Below are positions 20,155-31,133 of a DNA stretch of 64,000 nucleotides, in pieces. The notes under the pieces are model-generated. The model searched no databases, was not told the origin of the DNA, and was given only the letters and a program-made list of their open reading frames with translations. How positions within the stretch are numbered: the stretch's first letter is position 1; each line of letters begins with the position of its first letter. The stretch comes from Anastatus disparis. Its lineage: Eukaryota; Arthropoda; Insecta; Hymenoptera; Eupelmidae. The stretch lies in assembly GCA_017163975.1 (NCBI GenBank), contig JAFFSR010000299.1, positions 1,351,501 through 1,415,500 of the forward strand, in the 5' to 3' direction. Made by a program: the position numbers and the translations under genes.

Positions 20155-20520
20155 ATATGATTTTTTAATTACTTATTTATTTAATTTTTATAATGTTACT
20201 CACATTAAAAAATATACACATACATATATACTATAATTACGGCTGTGAAGAAAAAAGACAGAAAATGCAAATCATTAAGGGTTTCAAGGTCACCATAGAA
20301 ACTATAACACCCTCAGACAGGTGCGGGAGAAAGGACACTTTATTCACCCACACAGGTGGGGGGAAAGTGGGTCAAATCAATTCATAACTACACCACCACA
20401 CCTGCCAGACATGTAAAGGGGAGCGAGACAAGGGGTCGAGACAGGGGGAGCGAAACAATGGGGGAGAGAGACAGGTGCAAAAAAATCGATATGTCTCGCT
20501 ATACCAGTCCATATACTACT
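20155..20520 (-). repeat. Polinton right terminal inverted repeat
   Basis: Inverted copy of 1244-1625, ending CCATATACTACT at 20520 and followed directly by the target duplication GGTATA (20521-20526). It has several indels relative to the left end. Confidence 0.92.
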
Positions 20521-20770
20521 GGTATATTTCTGTATAATTAAATATGTTGCTACAATAAATCTTGATCCTGGTAGGAAAATCACCATGATGTCACCATTAT
20601 ATGGTAAATTAGTGTGTGAAAACACCATATTATGGCGTCATTACGGTGATTTTTCTACCGAGGTATTCAGTACATTAAATTATCGTCGTTAAATTCAATT
20701 AAATTAAAAAAGCACCCTTAAAATTTTAATCTTTAAAGTTGAATTCTGGAAATTTATATTCACCATTATT
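20521..20770. repeat. Right flank: 102-bp repeat remnant with hairpin insertion
   Basis: After the duplication, TTTCTGTATAATTAAATATG continues the interrupted tandem-repeat unit. A ~90-bp hairpin with arms of about 35 bp (GGTAGGAAAATCACC ... GGTGATTTTTCTACC, 20570-20659) is inserted, after which an ATTATCGTCG repeat-like stretch resumes. Confidence 0.65.
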
Positions 20771-21625
20771 TTACATTGAGTCAAACTTTCTGAAGTGGGC
20801 CACTAAAAATCGAGTAGTTGAATTTAATATCATTTTTCACAGATAGTTAAAGGTTTATATGTCAAAATCAATGTCTGAAAATATTTTTGGAAAATTTAAA
20901 TTTTTGAAATAATTATAAACAAATGAATTTTTTTTCGCTATTTTGATAAAATAGAGATTTCTCAGAAACTATTCGATAAAAATAAACGAAATCTGGTTTT
21001 CATATGTATTAATACTAATAGAATAATATACTAAAATTTTTTTTATAAAAACCGAAAATTATTAAAAAAAAAAACTATTTTGCAATAAACTATTGAAAAT
21101 TCATTTAACTTCTCCTAAGGCTAGGAAATTTGTTCAGAGGGGATTTGATTTTTAAAGCATAAAACTAAAAATACGTGGAAGAAAATTTTATTGCACTTAA
21201 TTAGAAAAATAATTATGCATTTTTAAATATTAGAGTATGAGCGCACTTACTGGTTTTACTATGGTGTCGATAGAAAATTTGTAGAAAATTAAATTATCAA
21301 GAAAATGAGAGGTCAAGCGATCTGATCGGTTTATTAGAACCGAAGAAAATACGGAAAAACATGAGAATTTTTCGTTTTTTTCAAAAATTTATAACTTTGT
21401 TATTTATGAAGATTAAGGCGACTTCGGATTTTAGGTTAGGTTTTATTTTTGAGTTTACCAATTACTCTTTCAATATGTAAAATTTTTCAGATTTTTTAAT
21501 TGTCCACCATTCTACGGATTATAATAAATGGTGGAATATTAAAAAATTCAAAAAATTTTAGAAACTGAAAGAGTAATTTGTAAACTACAAAATGAAATCG
21601 AACCGAACTTCCGTAGTCGCCTTAA
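20771..21625 (+). repeat. Outer inverted repeat, left arm
   Basis: It pairs with 30279-31133 at high identity over about 850 bp. Both arms include the sequence GTGGGCCACTAAAAATCGAG and, at the inner end, a copy of the GGCGACTTCGG palindromic MITE. No coding sequence is seen. Confidence 0.85.
21413..21625. mobile_element. TTAA-bounded palindromic MITE, family 1 copy a
   Basis: TTAAGGCGACTTCGGATT ... GTAGTCGCCTTAA, about 205 bp between TTAA sites and palindromic over most of its length with an internal TAATAAATGGTGG turn. Other copies lie at 30279-30491, 42451-42663 and 44552-44764. Confidence 0.9.
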
Positions 21626-22010
21626 GAAGGGGCTGAACTATCTGTCTCTGTCTAATAGCGTTTTTCATTATTTGTATAAACACTATCCTTTATAACAAGA
21701 AAAAAATAGCAGCCCCCGCTAGATATTAGTATAATTAGTAAATTTTGTAATAACAATCAAATTTTTTACCGCACAGCTTTTGACTAATTAGAGACCTACT
21801 AGCCATCTAGAATATAAACTATCTTTTTTTGGTAGGTCTCTAATTACTCAAAAACTACACAATAAAAAAATTTGATTGTTATTACAAAATTTACTTATTA
21901 TACTAATATCTAGCGGGGGCTGCTATTTTTTTCTTGTTATACCGGATAGTGTTTACATAAATGATGAAAAACGCTATTAGACAAAGACAGATAGTTCGGT
22001 CCCTTCTTAA
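21622..22010. mobile_element. TTAA-bounded palindromic MITE, family 2 copy a
   Basis: TTAAGAAGGGGCTGAACTATC ... GTTCGGTCCCTTCTTAA; both ~180-bp arms include GCAGCCCCCGCTAGATATTAG and its complement. It shares its left TTAA with the family 1 copy. A relative lies at 38799-39085. Confidence 0.9.
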
Positions 22011-22387
22011 GAGGAGGTCACGTATCTCTGTCCTTTTCTAATCAAAGCATTGAGTTTTTTACAAAAACTAATAACTTTAGCAAAAAATGAAGAGAAAGCC
22101 GCATCTCGTATCAAAAAAAGCAATATTTTCTTGGATGAGAAAGAATTAATTTTATTGCTTCGTTTTCAAGAATACCTTGAAAAACTTAAATCATAGAGGT
22201 TAGGTTGAACAATTTGGTTTTTCAAGGTTTTCTTGAGAATGAAGCAATAAAATTAATTTTTTTTTATCAAAGAAAATATTGCTTTTTTTGAAAGGCTTTC
22301 TCTCCATTTTTTGATAAAGTTATTAGTTTTAGTAAAAAAATAATTTCTTTGATTAGAAAAGGACAGAGATACGTGACCTCCTGTTAA
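22007..22387. mobile_element. TTAA-bounded palindromic MITE, family 3
   Basis: TTAAGAGGAGGTCACGTATC ... ATACGTGACCTCCTGTTAA, about 375 bp, arms inverted over nearly the whole length. It shares TTAA sites with its neighbours on both sides. Confidence 0.9.
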
Positions 22388-22418
22388 GAGCTGAAATTTG
22401 GCATCGGAGTAAATAATT

Positions 22419-23628
22419 AATTACTGTACAAATTTCTTAAATAAAGTTTCTCTTTTTTTTTCTCGTTAATTAATTACAGCTTATATATTTTTATAAATTA
22501 GTGCAACCTCCTGATCCCCAAGGTTGTCACACTATCTTTTAATTTTCGAATGTAATAAAATTTCTTCAAAGCTTTTGAATATTATGTCTGTTATTTTTTG
22601 TTTTAAGCCATTATTCAAACTGATGAATACTATTTTATTATGTTATTATTACTTTTAAAAAAGTATATTTTAGGCGAGTTTAGTTATTAAACAGTATAGT
22701 ATTCTTTAGAACATTTTTTCTAAATATTTCTTTTTTTTTACTACATACATCATATTTCTTTTTAATTTCAGTTCTGGAGAGTACTGAAACGAATTGAGTA
22801 ATTATTATTAAGTTTATACCTTTTACTAGATTCATCTATAGTTTTTGCTTAAGAAAGTTTTGAAATCAATCAAGCAATCGTCGAGTACTTCTGTATTCAA
22901 TTCATTCTTTTTAATAATATAAAATTCATGAAATATTTACAGTTTCGGCTAAAGAAAGTTTTTAAATCAAAGAAGCAATCGTCGAGTACTTCTGTATTCA
23001 ATTCTTACTTTTTAATAACATAAAATCCATAAAATGTTCAATTTATATTCTCTTTAATAGGCGAATATTTGGAAAAACTTTGCCAAATAATTTTTGAAAA
23101 AAAAGGGATTATTGAGATGAAGATAGCGATGATAGCACACATCAAAATTGAAAAAAAAATGATATATCTGATCAACTTATTATTTCATTTATGAGTGAAT
23201 ATTACTACTTAAACATTGATGAACTACACTTGATCTTAGTGATATCTATTTTATTTTATTCCTGATGAAAGATTTACTTAATAAACATTTTCCGAAACGA
23301 TTAACTTCAAAGTTTCGGAATAATTTTCTATTTAATATGCTACGGTTGAAGACCAAAATTGTGCAATTTTATTTCTAAAAACTTGGCAGAAGAGCCATTA
23401 GCTTCTAACAACTTATATTTGAGAATTTGCTGCCATCAACTTCAAAATTATTTATGCCTTTTTAAAACTTACAGGGAAGATACCCATTTTAATTGTAATA
23501 CTTTTAATAAAATAAAATTATGCATTTTCTATCTCATCACACTATCTTTTTATTTTCAAGTGCTGTGAAATATATTAAATTTTACTAAATATCTACAAAA
23601 TAACTTGCCAGGCCCGTGGTTTAATATT
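22419..23628 (+). repeat. Left arm of 1.2-kb inverted repeat
   Basis: It pairs with 24336-25543. It contains two tandem ~115-bp units with AGCAATCGTCGAGTACTTCTG. A 69-codon frame beginning with TTG exists in both arms; it has no ATG and simply mirrors the repeat, so it is not called. Confidence 0.88.
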
Positions 23629-23972
23629 ATATGGTGTAGGTTAAAATTGAAAGGTTTATATAGTAAAGATAAGTGAGAGAAAACTAAGAATTTTTTTTCG
23701 TATTACATCGCATGCATTACAAAAAATAATTTTCGAGCTTAAAATAGAATTTTGTTCATTGTGTTAGGATATATCATTGTTCTTTATCGTTGAATATTAA
23801 ATAAAATATTTTCTATCAATATAATAAAGAAAAAAATCACACGCACCGTGATGTAAAAATATATTGTACAATATTTTGAGCGGAATGTTAATGTTCTTAA
23901 TAATATTCTTTGAATATAGAAATCTACTATCCATCGGATGTAAATAACCATTGAAAGGTATATATATATATG

Positions 23973-24009
<37 letters not shown>

Positions 24010-24335
24010 AAAATACAAAAATTAGTAGATTATGTTAACCATTACATAATAATAAATACGGATTAATTCTTAACGTTTGAACTTTACTATATATGAGTTA
24101 GTATTTATCCTCTTTTATTTAGAAAAGCTAGAACATAGAAAATTGGAAAAGCATATTCTATAAGACTAAATTTTTTCACTCCTTTACATTGACAATATAT
24201 TGTGACAGATAAAAATTGGACATGTACACAATTGGTTGATAGATTCATATTTTTACTTATTATTTAACACACTTGAATTAGCTAACAATTCAATTATAAA
24301 GCAGTACTCACATACATTAAGCATTTCACTAACAA
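23629..24335. other. Spacer of the 1.2-kb hairpin
   Basis: About 700 bp of AT-rich sequence between the arms with a (TA)n run at about 23960-24007. No coding or RNA gene is seen. Confidence 0.7.
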
Positions 24336-25543
24336 AATATTAAACCACGGGCCTGGCAAGTTATTTTGTAGATATTTAGTAAAATTTAATATATTTCACA
24401 GCACTTGAAAATAAAAATATAGTGTGATGAGATAGAGAATGCATAATTTTATTTTATTAAGAGTATTACAATTGAAATGGGTATCTTCCCTGAAAGTTTT
24501 AAAAAGGCATAAATAATTTTGAAGTTGATGGCAGCAAATTCTCAAATATAAGTTGTTAGAAGCTAATGGCTCTTCTGCCAAGTTTTTAGAAATAAAATTG
24601 CACAATTTTGGTCTTCAACCGTAGCATATTAAATAGAAAATTATTCCGAAACTTTGAAGTTAATCGTTTCGGAAATTGTTTATTCAGTAAATCTTCCATC
24701 AGGAATAAAATAAAATAGATATCACTAAGATCAAGTGTAGTTCATCAATATTTAAGTAGTAATATTCACTCATAAATGAAATAATAAGTTGATCTGATAT
24801 ATCATTTTTTTTTTCAATTTTGATGTGTACTATCATCGCTATCTTCAGCTCAATAATCCCTTTTTTTCAAAAATTATTTGGCAAAGTTTTTTCAAATATT
24901 CGTCTATTCAAGAGAATATAAATTGAACATTTTATGGATTCTATATTATTAAAAAGTAAGAATTAAATACAGAAGTACTCGACGATTGCTTCATTAATTT
25001 AAAAACTTTCTTTAGCCGAAACTGTAAATATTTCATGAATTTTATATTATTAAAAAGAACGAATTGAATACAGAAGTACTCGACGATTGCTTAATTGATT
25101 TCAAAACTTTCTTAAGCAAAAACTATAGATAAATCTAGTAAAAGGTATAAACTTAATAATAATTACTCAATTCGTTTCAGTACTCCCCAGAACTGAAATT
25201 AAAAAGAAATATGATGTATGTAGTAAAAAAAAAGAAATATTTAGAAAAAATGTTCTAAAGAATACTATACTGTTTAATAACTAAACTCGCCTAAAATATA
25301 CTTTTTTAAAAGTAATAATAACATAATAAAATAGTATTCATCAGTTTGAATAATGGCTTAAAACAAAAAATAACAGACATAATATTCAAAAGCTTTGAAG
25401 AAATTTTATTACATTCGAAAATTAAAAGATAGTGTGACAACCTTGGGGATCAGGAGGTTGCACTAATTTATAAAAATATATAAGCTGTAATTAATTAACG
25501 AGAAAATAAGAGAAACTTTATTCAAGAAATGTGTACAGTAATT
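24336..25543 (-). repeat. Right arm of 1.2-kb inverted repeat
   Basis: Reverse complement of 22419-23628 with scattered differences. It ends at GTACAGTAATT, beyond which unrelated GC-richer sequence begins. Confidence 0.88.
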
Positions 25544-26275
25544 GTACGCTCGCTCAAAATGGACGCCAGCGGCGTATAGCGTACGCGACGCCGCTTGCAC
25601 TAATTAAATAACTATCAGCACGACGAAAAGCAGATATTAACAAAAACGTAAGCTAAATGGGACACGAGGAATAAACACACAAAAAATAAAGAATTAGAAA
25701 AGCACGAAGGGAATATATGCAATACAACGCGCACGAGATCGCCCGGCACACACGTCGTAATAGACAGGAAGAAATGATATTATTTTAATTAGCAATCGTG
25801 CACTCGCAACAATTTTAAGCACAATATAATAACTTAGAGAATATTGAATTTATCTATTCTCGCTCACACTAACTACGATAATTGTAACGCACAACCAGAA
25901 AAGTATTACGCAATATCGCAAGTCAAAACGCTCTTTATCGGACGTCGGTGACAGAAGGAATAATTCAATGCATTCCTTCTTGTCTATTCTCGGCTTCATC
26001 TCTCTTGCTGTACGCTGCGCGCGCCGCAAGAGAGAGACAAACGATCCTAAACGGACCCAAGCTCAGCTACTCGAGTCAAGCTGCTCGCTAGCTATATCAG
26101 TGCACATTATACGTGCTTTAGAGATTCGCACACGTGTGCCAACGAATTTGGGTAATGCTTTAAACATTTGACTTGCGTAGTCTGCTTTTCGTCTTACCCG
26201 TAGTTAGATGCTCCCTTCTGTCGGCTATATGCGCCACAAATATACATATAAGTAATATGGCCAATCTGCCATGTT
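25544..26275. other. GC-richer block, LTR-like, unassigned
   Basis: A block of clearly higher GC than its surroundings, beginning near TGTACGCTCGCTC and ending near GCCATGTTACA. The TGT...ACA ends and length (~730 bp) suggest a solo LTR, but no flanking duplication was found. A 67-codon frame from ATG 25968 is present without recognisable features. Confidence 0.35.
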
Positions 26276-26399
26276 ACAATAGTGTAATGATATTTTTATG
26301 AATTTAATATTATTTAAAAAAGAATGAATTGAATACAGAAGTATTCGACGACTGCTTGATTGATTTCAAAACTTTCTTAATAAATATTATCATACATGG

Positions 26400-26422
26400 G
26401 AAAAATTGTCATAAAACGTCCT

Positions 26423-26496
<74 letters not shown>

Positions 26497-26761
26497 GTGT
26501 GTGTATGTGTGTGCGCGCATGTGAATTGACATAAAATATCCCATGTATATGTATATACATATATTCATAAGCTCATGTGAGTGCGTGCATGTGCTATGAC
26601 AGTCCCATATATATTAAGAAAAATGTATATAAACTCAAGTACGTGTGTCATGCGTGTTAATTGACATGAAACGTCCCGTATACATAAATCTGTGTGTGTG
26701 CGCGCGCTTGTGAATTCACATTAAATATCCCATGTATATATGTACACAGATATACACACAC

Positions 26762-26803
<42 letters not shown>

Positions 26804-28414
26804 CTGTGTGTGTGTGTGCACGCATGTGAATTGACATAAAATATCCCATGTATATTTATATACTGTAACGTTTCTTCTTTTCGGGAGGGGAAATACGTGT
26901 TAACTCCTGTTACCAGATGCTTCAGTGAGTTACCGGGGTAAGATTGGCAGGAGTTGGAGGGATCGGTCGGTAGAAACTGAAGGAAAGTAACCGAGTTTGA
27001 CACGTTTGGTTATACTAGGGAGTACCTTGGCTTTATTGTACTCATAAAACTCATGTACGACGACGATTACAATAATGAAATAATAATAACGTATTAATCA
27101 AAACTAAACCTAATATTCAATATAATACAAACAAGCTAACCTAACCTTAATAAAATATGATTGACAATAAAATAATTAGTTCTTTATTTATCTCGGCCAC
27201 TTGGCGGCTATTTAATAAATGACTAAATTAATAAATCTTTAAATGAATCTAATTTAATAGTTTGAGTTTAACTTAAAGATTATATAGCCCGGACGGTCTA
27301 AAATATACCGGCGGCTTTTACCTGCAACAATGTGCAAAACAAAAAGAGACAAATGATTAATAATTAATTATAATGGTATTAATAGACAACGGCACCTAAT
27401 AACGCAATACTTAATCCTACGGTAATAATAATGTCGGGTAGCCGGCTCCCTTGATTATCTAAATTACGAATCTCTATAGGTATGCGGGACCTTTAAGTGA
27501 TGTAAAGACAATGGGTGGCCGACACCCTTAATTTATTCTAATATCTTAATAACTACGCGGCAGTCGGACCAAGTCCTTTAAACTAATATGAAACAAGTAA
27601 TAGGTGGACGACACCCTTAATATATTCTATAAATCACGTAGTGGCGGACGCGATAGCTGTGGGTGGACAAGACCCTTAATTAAGCCCGTTGCGATATGTG
27701 AGATAGAATATAATATTTTGGGTGGACGTCACCCTTAAATTCAGCGGCGCAAGAACGGCATTGCGGTAACGGCAAAAGGGTTGCGAGTGCGCTCTAGGTA
27801 ACATAGGTCTACGCCAGCGTGCTCACTCGGCGTAGCTCGATGCTGCCAGCATATGCATTAGAGTGTAGACCAGCGTGCTCACTCGGTCTACCCTCATGTG
27901 CAAAAGAGAGAAGCTAGTCCTTCTACAAGAGAAGGCAACCAGCTACTACTTATCTCACTCTATCTTAGCCTAGCATGCTCACTCAGGTAAAGAGAGAGGG
28001 AACACCGTAGTCTACACTGCTCTGCTCTGGTTAGCTTCTCGGCCTCTTATATACTCTGGCCTCATTTATCCGTTGCGTGACACGACATTCGGGGTCGCCA
28101 CCTGGCGGCTAAGCTCAAAACTATTGTTCTATAGTAGCTTGGTCGTCAGGCGGGAAATTTGAATGCGCGAGTACGTATACTCGTCTCAATACATATATTC
28201 AAAAGCCCATGTGTGTGCGTGCATGCGCCTTGACAGGAACAGTCCCATATATATATATATATATATATAAAGAAAAATATATTTAAACTCAAGTACGTGT
28301 GTCATGCATGTTAATTGACATGAAACGTCCCGTATATATAAACCGCGCACGTGTGATTTAAAATTAAATATCCCATGTTTATGTGTACACAGATATACAC
28401 ACACGTATATATAC

Positions 28415-28459
<45 letters not shown>

Positions 28460-29031
28460 TAAGCCCATGTGTGTGCCTGCATGCGAATTGACAAAACGGT
28501 CCCATATATATATAAATACAAATCTCAAGTACATGTTTAGATGTGTTTGACAAGAAATCGAGTGACAAGAAATGTCAAATGTATGAAAACCAGTGCGTGC
28601 GTGTTGACATGATACGTCACATATATGTAAACCTAAGAACACTCGGATAGGTGTATTAGAGTTGTCATGAAATATCCCATGTATATAAACCTGTATGGGC
28701 GTAGGTTATAATTGACGTAAAAAATCCTATGTATATTAACGTGTGTGTGCACGCATGCGAATTGATATGAAATGTCCAATATATATAAAACTGTGTGTTT
28801 GTATGCATTTGAATTGACATTAAAAATCCCATGTTTATTAACGTGTGTGTGCATGCATGCGCAACGACATGGACTGTCCCATATATATATAAACCTGTGT
28901 GTGCGTGCGTGCCCATTGACATGAAATATCCAATATATATAAATCTGTATGTGCGTGCGTTCCAATTGACGTGAAAAATCTCATGTTTATTAAAGTCTGT
29001 GTGCATGCGTGCGAATTGACATGAAATGTCC

Positions 29032-29079
<48 letters not shown>

Positions 29080-29499
29080 TGTGTGTGTGCGTTCGAATTG
29101 ACGTGAAAAATCCTATGTATATTAACGTGCGTGTACATGCATGCGAATCGACATGAAACGTCCCACATATATAGAAAAGCCTGTGATTATGAGTCCGTAC
29201 GAGTTGACATGAAATGTCCCATATATATATATATGTATGTATATATATTTATATATAATCCTGTGTGTGTTCGTGCGCATTGGCATGAAATATCCCATAC
29301 ATATAAACCTAAGGGTACTCGGATGGGTGTGTGCGCGTTGTCATGAAATGTACCACATATATAGAAAACCTGTACTTATGAGTACGTGCTAGCCAAAATG
29401 AAATGTCCCATGTATGTATGTATGTATGTATGTATATACATATATATATAAACAAAAAAATATACGGGTCTACGGGTGCAAGTTGACATGAAACGGACC

Positions 29500-29550
<51 letters not shown>

Positions 29551-29580
29551 ACATATGTATCAATGCGCATATATCATAAA
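26400..29580. repeat. Minisatellite of ~60-bp units with expanded (TA)n
   Basis: Units read approximately GAATTGACATGAAATGTCCC, then ATATATATA of variable length, then AACCTGTGTGTGCGTGC. About 35-40 units are spread over two blocks separated by a solo LTR (26864-28188). Some units have TA runs above 40 bp. Predicted proteins rich in Ile-Tyr are translations of the TA runs. A fragment at 26283-26385 is a third copy of the 115-bp unit found in the hairpin arms. Confidence 0.88.
26864..28188. mobile_element. Solo LTR with 4-bp target duplication
   Basis: It begins TGTAACGTTTC and ends CTCGTCTCA, with ATAC directly repeated at 26860-26863 and 28189-28192. It interrupts the minisatellite, which resumes in register after it. 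At 1325 bp with no internal coding sequence it fits a solo LTR, probably Gypsy-like. A TATATACT box lies near 28048. It contains several GGGTGGACG.CACCC hairpin motifs (27430-27735) and three GCGTGCTCACTCGG repeats (27810-27980). Confidence 0.78.
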
Positions 29581-29860
29581 CATTAAAATATATTATAAAT
29601 CATCTATATTCGTTGATACTGCGCATTTCCGGTTGCGCAGTTTATGCTGGCTGAAAACGATGAAGAAGAAAAAAAATAACGAGAATACGACATTTCGAAA
29701 TTTCAAATTGCATTTTCTCTTGATTGGGTGAACCGATTGTAATCAATTTTTTTTAAATTAAAGATAATGAAAATCTTTAAATATTATTAATTGTATTTAT
29801 GTGTATATATCAATGTATTTTTATGGGATTCGATTTTGAAATTTTTGAAACTCTATTTTA

Positions 29861-30085
29861 AAGTATAAGAGGAGCGCCTCGACGTTTTCGTATTCGTACC
29901 TTAACTCGCCGTCGAGGCGCTACCGCGCCTCTTGAAAGTATAAGAGAAGCGCCTCGACGTTTTCGTATTCGTACCTTAACTCGCGGTCGAGGCGCTACCG
30001 CGCCTCTTGAAAGTATAAGAGAAGCGCCTCGACGTTTTCGTATTCGTACCTTAACTCGCCGTCGAGGCGCTACCGCGCCTCTTGA
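29861..30085. repeat. Three exact 75-bp GC-rich tandem repeats
   Basis: Starts at 29861, 29936 and 30011, differing by only a few bases. Each unit carries the inverted pair GCGCCTCGACG / CGTCGAGGCGC around TTTTCGTATTCGTACCTTAACT, so each can fold into a stem-loop. It is a GC island in very AT-rich DNA. Confidence 0.93.
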
Positions 30086-30278
30086 TATCTCCTTTTAAGT
30101 TTATTAATAAATTGTTTTGGAAAAGTATGTACAACGATTTTAAACAGTGATAACCTGGCAAAAAAAGCGTAAAAAAAATTAAAATTGCAAATGCGCAGAA
30201 ACTGATAATTGGATAGTATCTGCCTTCGGCACGTTAAAAGGAGATATAATTATTTACTCCGATGCCAAATTTCAGCTC

Positions 30279-30491
30279 TTAAGACGACTACGGAAGTTCG
30301 GTTCGATTTCATTTTGTAGTTTACAAATTACTCTTTCAGTTTCTAAAATTTTTTTAATTTTTAAATTTTTCACCATTTATTATAATCCGTAGAATGGCGG
30401 ACAATTAAAAATTCTGAAAAATTTTACATATCGAAAGAGTAATTTGTAAACTCAAAAATAAAACCTAACCTAAAATCCGAAGTCGCCTTAA
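30279..30491. mobile_element. TTAA-bounded palindromic MITE, family 1 copy b
   Basis: TTAAGACGACTACGGAAG ... GAAGTCGCCTTAA, the inverted partner of 21413-21625 inside the outer arm. Its left TTAA is also the right boundary of the 22384-30282 element. Confidence 0.88.
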
Positions 30492-31133
30492 TCTTCATAA
30501 ATAACAAAGTTCTGAATTTTTGAAAAAAACGAAAAATTCTTATGTTTTTCCGAATTTTCTTCGGTTCTAATAAACCGATCAGATCGCTTGACCTCTCATT
30601 TTCTTGATAATTTAATTTTCTACAAATTTTCTATTGACACCACAGTAAAACCAGTAAGTGCGCTTATACTCCAATATTTAAAAATGCATAATTATTTTTC
30701 TAATTAAGTACACTAAAATTTTCTTCCACGTATTTTTAGTTTTACGCTTTAAAAATCAAATCCCCCCCTGAACAAATTTCCTAGCCTTAGGAGAAGTTAA
30801 ATGAATTTTCAATAGTTTATTACAAAATGGTTTTTTTTAAAATAATTTTCGGTTTTTATAAAAAAATTTTTAGTATATTATTCTATTAGTATTAATACAT
30901 ATGTAAACCAAATTTCGTTAATTTTTATCGAATAGTTTCTGAGAAATCACTATTTTATCAAAATAGCGAAAAAAAATTCATTTGTTTATAATTATTTCAA
31001 AAATTTAAATTTTCCAAAAATATTTTCAGACATTGATTTTGACATATAAACCTTTAACTATCTGTGAAAAATGATATTAAATTCAACTACTCGATTTTTA
31101 GTGGCCCACTTCAAAAAGTTTGACTCATTGCAA
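30279..31133 (-). repeat. Outer inverted repeat, right arm
   Basis: Reverse complement of 20771-21625. It begins with a family 1 TTAA MITE (30279-30491) and ends near TTTGACTCATTGCAA. Beyond it the sequence is unrelated to the left flank. Confidence 0.85.

Larger units (their letters stand above)
1244..20520 (+). mobile_element. Polinton/Maverick element, full length, decayed
   Basis: Both ends carry AGTAGTATATGGACTGG in inverted orientation and are flanked by an exact 6-bp direct repeat GGTATA (1238-1243; 20521-20526). A 5'-AG terminus and a 6-bp target duplication are Polinton hallmarks. The cargo matches: protein-primed PolB, chromodomain integrase, FtsK/HerA-type packaging ATPase, adenain-like protease, double-jelly-roll capsid protein and a penton candidate. 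The duplication is still perfect although the inverted repeats have diverged by several indels. Several genes have stops or frameshifts (12165, PolB, penton, both spliced genes), so the copy is not autonomous. It could equally be described as an endogenous adintovirus. Confidence 0.96.
22384..30282. mobile_element. TTAA-bounded hairpin element split by a ~4.7-kb insert
   Basis: Both ends read TTAAGAGCTGAAATTTGGC inward (32 bp perfect). The left end leads straight into the left hairpin arm (22419). The right hairpin arm stops at about 25543, and only its terminal ~32 bp reappears at 30248-30278. This fits one hairpin element of about 3.2 kb whose right arm was interrupted by DNA now at about 25544-30247. 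No transposase ORF is present, so it is non-autonomous. Confidence 0.7.

Noticed and set aside
23359..24605. A pair of almost identical 69-codon frames in opposite orientation
   Set aside because: Both begin with TTG and exist because of the 1.2-kb inverted arms; no ATG and no domain.
25544..26275. Solo LTR call for the GC-richer block
   Set aside because: TGT...ACA ends look suitable, but no target duplication and no matching partner were found; kept only as a low-confidence block.
23797..29570. Many Ile-Tyr-rich or His/Tyr-rich frames
   Set aside because: Translations of (TA)n and of the minisatellite; no coding character.
26400..29580. Regularly spaced repeats that might look like a CRISPR array
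   Set aside because: Eukaryotic minisatellite: spacers are themselves repetitive TA/TG runs and there are no cas genes.
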